From: CAZTAR01 sp043813895
GTDB taxonomy: Bacteria > Planctomycetota > Phycisphaerae > UBA1845 > UTPLA1
DNA length: 18,263 nucleotides
NCBI GenBank assembly: GCA_043813895.1
Contig: JBDRKQ010000107.1
Location: 1-18,263, forward strand
Reading direction: 5' to 3'
Under the pieces are notes generated by a model. That model did not search any database, was not told the origin of the DNA, and saw only the letters and a list, made by a program, of their open reading frames with translations. A program made the position numbers and the translations under genes. Positions within the stretch are counted from its first letter, which is position 1. Each line of letters opens with the position of its first letter. This document shows positions 14,777-18,263 of this stretch, one piece after another.

Positions 14777-16111
14777 ATGCTCGATATCAAGTTCATCCGT
14801 GAGAATGCGGACAAGGTTCGCCGGGCCTGTGAGGTCAAGAGGACTCCCTGCGATGTGGACAGGCTGCTGGCCGTGGATGCCCGGCGTCGGGAGATTCAGC
14901 AGGAAACCGATTCTCTCCGGAGTGCCGGCAAGGAGCTTAGCGGGCAGGTGGGGCTCTACAGAAACCCGAAGAGCAAGTGGTACCAGCAGGCCCTGGAAGA
15001 TGGGCGAACCGAGACGGAATTGCGGGCCGAAGGAGAGAAGATCCAGGCCGAGGCGAGCAGGCTCCGCGAACAGATCAAGGCTCTGGAGGATGAGGCCAAG
15101 ACCAACGCCGAGGAGTTCAACACCCTGATGCTGGCCATCCCGCAGGTGCCTTCGGAGAAGACGCCGGTCGGAGATGACGAGGGTGGAAATGTGGAGGTAC
15201 AGCGCATCGGCGAGCCTCGAGAGTTCGAATTCGAGCTGAAGGACCACGTCGCGCTTGGCACGGCACTGGGCATCATCGACATCGAGCGCGGCGTGAAGCT
15301 CGCGGGGGCGCGGAATTACCTGCTTCGCGGCGCGGGGACGATGCTGCACAGCGCGGTGCTTCGCCTGGCGATGGACACGATCACGGCCCGTGGATTCGAG
15401 CCGGTGACGGTGCCTGTCCTCGTCCGCGACGAGATGATGTACGGGACGGGATACTACCCGGGCGGCGAGGAGCAGGCCTACCGCTGCGAGCGGGACGAGA
15501 AGTCGCTCGTCGGCACAGCGGAGGTCTCTCTGACCGCGATGTACAGCAACGAGATTCTCGACGAGTCGGACCTGCCGCTGCGGTTCGCCGCGACATCTAC
15601 CTGTTTCCGCCGCGAGGCGGGCGCGGCCGGCAAGGACACACACGGCATCTACCGCATCCACTACTTCGACAAGGTCGAACAGGTCGTCGTTTGTCGGGCG
15701 GACGATGGCGAGAGTGAAGAGCACCACCACCAGATCATCGCCAACGCCGAAGCGGTGTTGCAGGCGTTGGAGTTGCCGTATCGAATCGTCCAGGTCTGCA
15801 CGGGCGACATGGGGCAGGGCAAGGTGGAGATGTACGACCTCGAAACGTGGATGCCGTCTCGCAAGAGCTACAGCGAGACCCACAGCGCATCAAGGTTCGG
15901 CTCCTTCCAGGCCAGACGGCTGAATCTCCGCTACCGCGACGGCGAGAAGAAGACCCGGTTCTGCCACACACTGAACAACACCGTGATAGCCAGCCCGCGA
16001 ATCCTGATCCCGATCCTGGAGCTATACCAAAACGAAGACGGCTCCGTCACGGTCCCCAAGGCGCTGCGACAGTATATGAACGGAATGGAGAAGATCGAGA
16101 CGAAGGCGTAG
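14777..16111 (+). CDS. serS: serine--tRNA ligase
   Basis: Class II aminoacyl-tRNA synthetase that charges tRNA-Ser with serine. It is 444 aa, within the usual range. The N-terminal long coiled-coil arm that binds the tRNA variable arm spans about residues 25-115. The catalytic core shows the serine-site TAE motif (248-250), motif 2 at 277-301 (FRREAGAAGKDTHGIYRIHYFDKVE) split here as FRREAGAAG and IYRIHYFDKVE, and motif 3 as IASPRILIPILELYQNEDG (404-422) with Arg408. The ribosome site is GGAAGGG (14768-14774), close to the ATG. Codons 385-444 recur downstream at 16224-16403 as a diverged partial copy, so the present 3' end may have been acquired by recombination. The protein itself looks intact and functional. 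Confidence 0.97.
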   Translation: MLDIKFIRENADKVRRACEVKRTPCDVDRLLAVDARRREIQQETDSLRSAGKELSGQVGLYRNPKSKWYQQALEDGRTETELRAEGEKIQAEASRLREQIKALEDEAKTNAEEFNTLMLAIPQVPSEKTPVGDDEGGNVEVQRIGEPREFEFELKDHVALGTALGIIDIERGVKLAGARNYLLRGAGTMLHSAVLRLAMDTITARGFEPVTVPVLVRDEMMYGTGYYPGGEEQAYRCERDEKSLVGTAEVSLTAMYSNEILDESDLPLRFAATSTCFRREAGAAGKDTHGIYRIHYFDKVEQVVVCRADDGESEEHHHQIIANAEAVLQALELPYRIVQVCTGDMGQGKVEMYDLETWMPSRKSYSETHSASRFGSFQARRLNLRYRDGEKKTRFCHTLNNTVIASPRILIPILELYQNEDGSVTVPKALRQYMNGMEKIETKA

Positions 16112-16128
16112 AAGGGGCGGCGAACAGC

Positions 16129-16225
16129 CGGGTGCCCCATGGCTTCAGCCGTGGGGGACAGACCGGGATTCGCTGACGGGGATTCGAGACATCCGTCCCC
16201 CACCCTTGAAAGGGTGGGGCACCCG
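16129..16225. repeat. terminal-inverted-repeat element (copy 2), 97 bp
   Basis: The ends CGGGTGCCCCA (16129-16139) and TGGGGCACCCG (16215-16225) are exact reverse complements. Further inward, CCATGGC-TTCA-GCCGTGG and CCACCCTT-GA-AAGGGTGG form hairpins at each end, and GGGGGAC pairs with GTCCCCC. Only about 30 bp of unpaired DNA lies in the middle. Its left 30 bp match the left end of the element at 17701 almost perfectly, and its right end matches that element's right end. It has no coding capacity. Confidence 0.8.
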
Positions 16226-16421
16226 CTATCGCGACGGCGAAAAGAAGACTCGGTTCTGCCACACGTTGAACAATACCGTGATCGCCAGCCCGCGAATCCT
16301 GATTCCGATTCTGGAACTGTACCAAAACGAGGACGGCTCCGTCACGATCCCCAAGTCGCTGCGACAGTACATGAACGGGATGGAGAAGATCGAGGCGAAG
16401 GCAGCCGGTCCCCACGCTTGA
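16224..16421 (+). pseudogene. serS: displaced 3' fragment of a second serS allele
   Basis: Starting at a CGC codon at 16224, 60 codons align without gaps to serS codons 385-444. There are 18 nucleotide differences: 15 are silent and three change residues (V to I, A to S, T to A). The reading frame then continues six codons beyond the original end to a TGA at 16419-16421. Motif 3 is present but motif 2, the tRNA-binding arm and any proper start codon are missing, so it cannot make an active enzyme. The in-frame TTG at 16206 lies inside the palindromic element and has no ribosome site. The excess of silent changes shows that this sequence diverged while part of a functional gene. Confidence 0.9.
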
Positions 16422-16437
16422 AGGGGCGGAGCACCCC
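16409..16437. repeat. degenerate right-half copy of the inverted-repeat element
   Basis: TCCCCACGCTTGAAGGGGC followed by GGAGCACCCC aligns, with a few changes, to the right end of the element ending at 16225 (TCCCCCACCCTTGAAAGGG...GGGGCACCC). No matching left end is adjacent. It overlaps the end of the serS remnant frame and lies 30 nt before the orphan gene. Confidence 0.6.
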
Positions 16438-16466
16438 AGCAAGCTTGACTGCCAGATCGTGTCAAG

Positions 16467-17687
16467 ATGAGCAGCGCCGAAATCACCGAAGTAGTAATGA
16501 AGGCCCGCAAGTGTGCCGCCCTACTGCACGTCGAAAGCGATGATATTGCTGCGGCTTACGACACTATTCTGAGGTGTGTTTCAACAAAATGGCTGGAGGA
16601 GGCCGAAAGACGTTCCCACAGAAGCAGCAGGATGGGCCTATGGGGAATCCATCCATTGCTCCTCGATTTGAAAATCGCTGGCCCGACGCAGGTCAGTGCA
16701 GTTCTGGAACTCGCAGCCTACATTAACGCGTTCAGAACGCAGGCCTCGTTCGATGAGATAGTCAAACGACTTCGCGATTCTCGATTGTTCGAAGCTTGCC
16801 GCTTCGAGCTGGCGATGGCATATCGGTTTCGCATGGTTACCCCCTTTGTCTCACTAGCGCCACGCGTCGGCGCCAACCTAGCGGATTTTGCTGTTCAATG
16901 GTCAGGAGCTGAGTGGATCTGTGAGTGTGCTCGCCAGCAGGTCTCGCAAGAATACGACAGGATCAACCAAGTTTCTTTCGACATCACCGAGGGATTGAAG
17001 CGTGTGCAAGACGAGATGCGGGCCAAGGTTACAGTTAAAGTCATCGTAGAGCCGCCCTACAATCCAGACGTTTCACGTATAATTCCAAACAAGGTCCGAC
17101 AGCTAATAGGGGAATGGAAGAAAAGACCTTGGCACATTTACGAAGCTCACGACAACTCAATTGACATCAAGGTATACACCTTCTGCGACGCAGATGATCC
17201 CAACCCACTGCAGGTTGGAAAGCATACCGACTGGTCAATGATCATTGATCTTTCGAGCGTGCCAAGGAAGGAGGTGAAGAGACGGAGTGGCGATCCTCTA
17301 TATACGCCCAGTTCGCCGCCAATGGGGCGTACCTTCGTGAGAGTCACGCACCCGTCGATCGATGTTGAAGAGGGGGTTCTCAAGCGGATAAAGGGGAAGC
17401 TGGATCAAACCAAGAACATCTCGGACAGTCAACACCGAATCATCCTCATTGAATCCCTGGGCTGCTTTGACGATTTCGATTGGCAATCACTCACTAAGAG
17501 GATTACGGCGATGATGAAAGAGCGGACGCGTGTTGCAGGGATCGGAGTGTTGTTTCGCCATTACGGTGAAGACCACCGCTGGCGCTATGGTGGAGGGATT
17601 CTTCCGAACACGACGTCACCATGGAGTATCCCCATCAAACTCATCACGACCCTGCGACAACTCGAGGATTCACAGCCCTACGGCTAA
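16467..17687 (+). CDS. uncharacterised orphan protein, 406 aa, possibly a divergent PD-(D/E)XK-like fold
   Basis: I do not recognise the family. The protein is soluble, with no signal peptide or membrane segment. Residues 95-160 contain RLFEACRFELAMAYRFR, then NLADFAVQWSGAEWICECARQ; the spacing of Glu114, Asp140 and Glu153 recalls the E...D...ExK core of PD-(D/E)XK nucleases, but the lysine position is Ala155, so any such link is speculative and the site may be inactive. The C-terminal part is mixed alpha/beta with no named motif. Codon use is more AT-rich than the neighbours (many TTT, ATA, CTA and GAT codons), suggesting horizontal origin. The ATG at 16467 has no good ribosome site; ATG 16497 is an alternative. 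It stands alone, between copies of palindromic elements and next to the displaced serS tail. Confidence 0.75.
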   Translation: MSSAEITEVVMKARKCAALLHVESDDIAAAYDTILRCVSTKWLEEAERRSHRSSRMGLWGIHPLLLDLKIAGPTQVSAVLELAAYINAFRTQASFDEIVKRLRDSRLFEACRFELAMAYRFRMVTPFVSLAPRVGANLADFAVQWSGAEWICECARQQVSQEYDRINQVSFDITEGLKRVQDEMRAKVTVKVIVEPPYNPDVSRIIPNKVRQLIGEWKKRPWHIYEAHDNSIDIKVYTFCDADDPNPLQVGKHTDWSMIIDLSSVPRKEVKRRSGDPLYTPSSPPMGRTFVRVTHPSIDVEEGVLKRIKGKLDQTKNISDSQHRIILIESLGCFDDFDWQSLTKRITAMMKERTRVAGIGVLFRHYGEDHRWRYGGGILPNTTSPWSIPIKLITTLRQLEDSQPYG

Positions 17688-17700
17688 TCTAACAGATGCG

Positions 17701-17913
17701 CGGGTACCGCATGGTTTCAGCCGTGGGGGGGCGACCGCTTCTTCAAGGCAGCGACTTCGAGAACGCGATGCCGGTGCCGCCGTTCGTGCTGGCATAGGGA
17801 AGGAGTTTCCAGCCGAAGAACTCGGGCTCGAGGCCGGAGGCGACGGAGTGGCCGGGGGGCATGCAACGCCACATTGCGTCCGTCCCCCACCCCTGGAAGG
17901 AATGGGGCACCCG
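17701..17913. repeat. terminal-inverted-repeat element (copy 3), 213 bp with about 145 bp interior
   Basis: The left end, CGGGTACCGCATGGTTTCAG continuing as CCGTGGGGGG (17701-17730), differs at only a few positions from the left end of copy 2. The right end, from GTCCCCCACCCC to TGGGGCACCCG (17882-17913), matches the right end of copy 2. Unlike copy 2, the interior (about 17734-17876) is unrelated DNA that could encode a 43-aa peptide on the minus strand. The element begins 14 nt after the stop codon of the orphan gene. Confidence 0.75.
17743..17874 (-). CDS. possible 43-aa peptide or gene fragment inside the repeat element
   Basis: On the minus strand an ATG (plus 17872-17874) opens 43 codons to a stop at 17743-17745. 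The product contains SGLEPEFFGWKLLPYASTNG, a mix of aromatic and polar residues less biased than most chance frames in this GC-rich DNA. It fills the interior of the third inverted-repeat element almost exactly. There is no clear ribosome site and no family was recognised; it may be a remnant of a captured gene end or pure chance. Confidence 0.2.
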   Translation of the reverse strand: MWRCMPPGHSVASGLEPEFFGWKLLPYASTNGGTGIAFSKSLP

Positions 17914-17998
17914 CAGTCGCAATTACTTCTTGCTGTCTTCCCGTATAATCACGCGGATGCCTCGGCGCGACCGGCGGCGAACACCGACGACCGCTGAC

Positions 17999-18044
17999 GG
18001 CCGACAGGGGCGTCGGCCGCTACACGGGCGGGACGCCCGTGTAG
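17999..18044. repeat. two adjacent perfect hairpins
   Basis: The first is GGCCGAC-AGGGGC-GTCGGCC (17999-18018); its CGTCGGCCGCT edge also occurs at the hairpin at 14564. The second is CTACACGGGCG-GGA-CGCCCGTGTAG (18020-18044), an 11-bp perfect stem with a GGA loop like the one at 14498. They end 42 nt before the aminotransferase start codon, in its probable leader. No T tract follows. Confidence 0.8.
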
Positions 18045-18086
18045 CGAGTTCTCTTGTAAACGTGCCTAGATATCGAGAGACCCACA

Positions 18087-18263
18087 ATGTCCTTTGACGT
18101 TACGCTCAACCAAGACATCGTCGAAATCGAATACGCCGTACGCGGACCAATCCCGCAGCGGGCTGCGGAGTTGGCGAAGGCGGGGCGGCGGACGATTGCT
18201 TGTAACATTGGGAATCCGCAGGCGTTGGGGCAGAGGCCGATCAGTTTTTACCGGCAGGTGCTC
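18087..18263 (+). CDS. class I/II (alanine-type) aminotransferase, N-terminal part
   Basis: The gene runs off the right edge; 59 codons are visible. The wording IEYAVRGPIPQRAAEL, then IACNIGNPQALGQRPISFYRQVL, matches the N-terminus of PLP-dependent alanine aminotransferases of the eukaryote/plant-like type, which interconvert alanine and 2-oxoglutarate with pyruvate and glutamate. The PLP lysine lies outside the window. The ATG at 18087 is the first in the frame that fits; the upstream GAGAGA is a weak ribosome site. Two perfect hairpins lie just upstream. Confidence 0.85.
   Translation, partial: MSFDVTLNQDIVEIEYAVRGPIPQRAAELAKAGRRTIACNIGNPQALGQRPISFYRQVL

Larger units (their letters stand above)
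16112..16466. other. spacer with palindromic elements and displaced serS tail
   Basis: This 355-nt region has no complete gene. In order it holds a 10-bp GAAGGGGCGG shared with the DNA after the second tail, the inverted-repeat element 16129-16225, the serS 3' remnant 16224-16421 and a degenerate half element 16409-16437. It joins a housekeeping gene to an orphan gene and has the look of a recombination junction. Confidence 0.75.
17688..18086. other. repeat-rich spacer before the aminotransferase
   Basis: A 399-nt region filled by the third inverted-repeat element (17701-17913) and two perfect hairpins (17999-18044). No T-rich terminator and no convincing promoter were seen. Open frames at 17530-17997 and 17861-18097 run through the repeats and are not credible genes. 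Confidence 0.65.

Noticed and set aside
13132..15883. Long open frames opposite known genes: 13132-14346 plus strand and 14000-15883 minus strand.
   Set aside because: They are antisense to the VCBS gene and to serS, respectively, which have clear family motifs and ribosome sites. GC-rich codon bias keeps the opposite strand free of stops.
17530..18097. Frames 17530-17997 and 17861-18097 as genes before the aminotransferase.
   Set aside because: The first overlaps the orphan gene and then reads through repeat-element DNA; the second reads hairpin DNA. Neither has a ribosome site or recognisable domain.

Overview
The window is an 18.3 kb chromosomal stretch from a GC-rich bacterium, most likely a planctomycete (Phycisphaerae-like). 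This assignment is inferred from several traits together: an exported beta-propeller protein ending in a VPTVSEWG/IPTL-CTERM-type sorting tail, an FG-GAP/VCBS secreted protein, a membrane protein with a 'CGYNLRGL...CPECG' zinc ribbon, and a type-B succinate dehydrogenase. Most of the gene content is housekeeping or ordinary accessory material. The non-coding DNA is unusually rich in palindromes and is the most interesting part.

Layout. 1-2729: sdhA and sdhB, the soluble part of succinate dehydrogenase/fumarate reductase; the membrane anchor gene probably ends just at the left edge. 2730-3122: a spacer with a terminal-inverted-repeat element and a 15-bp tandem repeat. 3123-5072: an M3B (PepF-like) metallopeptidase with a signal peptide. 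5073-5515: a spacer with long G runs. 5516-7825: three envelope genes, namely a six-helix membrane protein faintly like the N-terminal part of Lnt, a secreted PD40 propeller with an IPTL-CTERM-type tail, and a 67-aa two-helix membrane protein. 8139-10768: a two-gene signalling operon, a PAS-PAS-HisKA-HATPase-receiver hybrid kinase overlapping by 4 nt a NarL/FixJ response regulator. 10793-11650 (minus): a zinc-ribbon membrane protein. 11925-13060: proC overlapping a YggU/DUF167 gene. 13081-14340 (minus): a secreted VCBS/FG-GAP protein. 14341-14776: a spacer packed with six adjacent perfect hairpins. 14777-16111: serS. 16112-17913: an accessory segment with palindromic elements, a second diverged copy of the serS 3' end, and an orphan 406-aa gene of different composition. 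18087 to the edge: the start of an alanine-type aminotransferase.

The observations most worth following are these. (1) The last 60 sense codons of serS are present twice. The copies differ at 18 sites, 15 of them synonymous, so the second copy evolved as part of a working serS and was then displaced; it did not arise by simple recent duplication. Its junction falls exactly at the end of a palindromic element. (2) Three elements share termini of the type CGGGTGCC...GGCACCCG, plus one half element; those at the right end bracket the orphan gene. (3) A family of short perfect hairpins has unrelated stems but recurrent tiny loops of the type NGA. (4) The hybrid kinase has a receiver domain with eroded active-site positions.

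No tRNA, rRNA, CRISPR array, intact transposase or recognisable riboswitch was found. All assignments come from reading the sequence; no database search was run.
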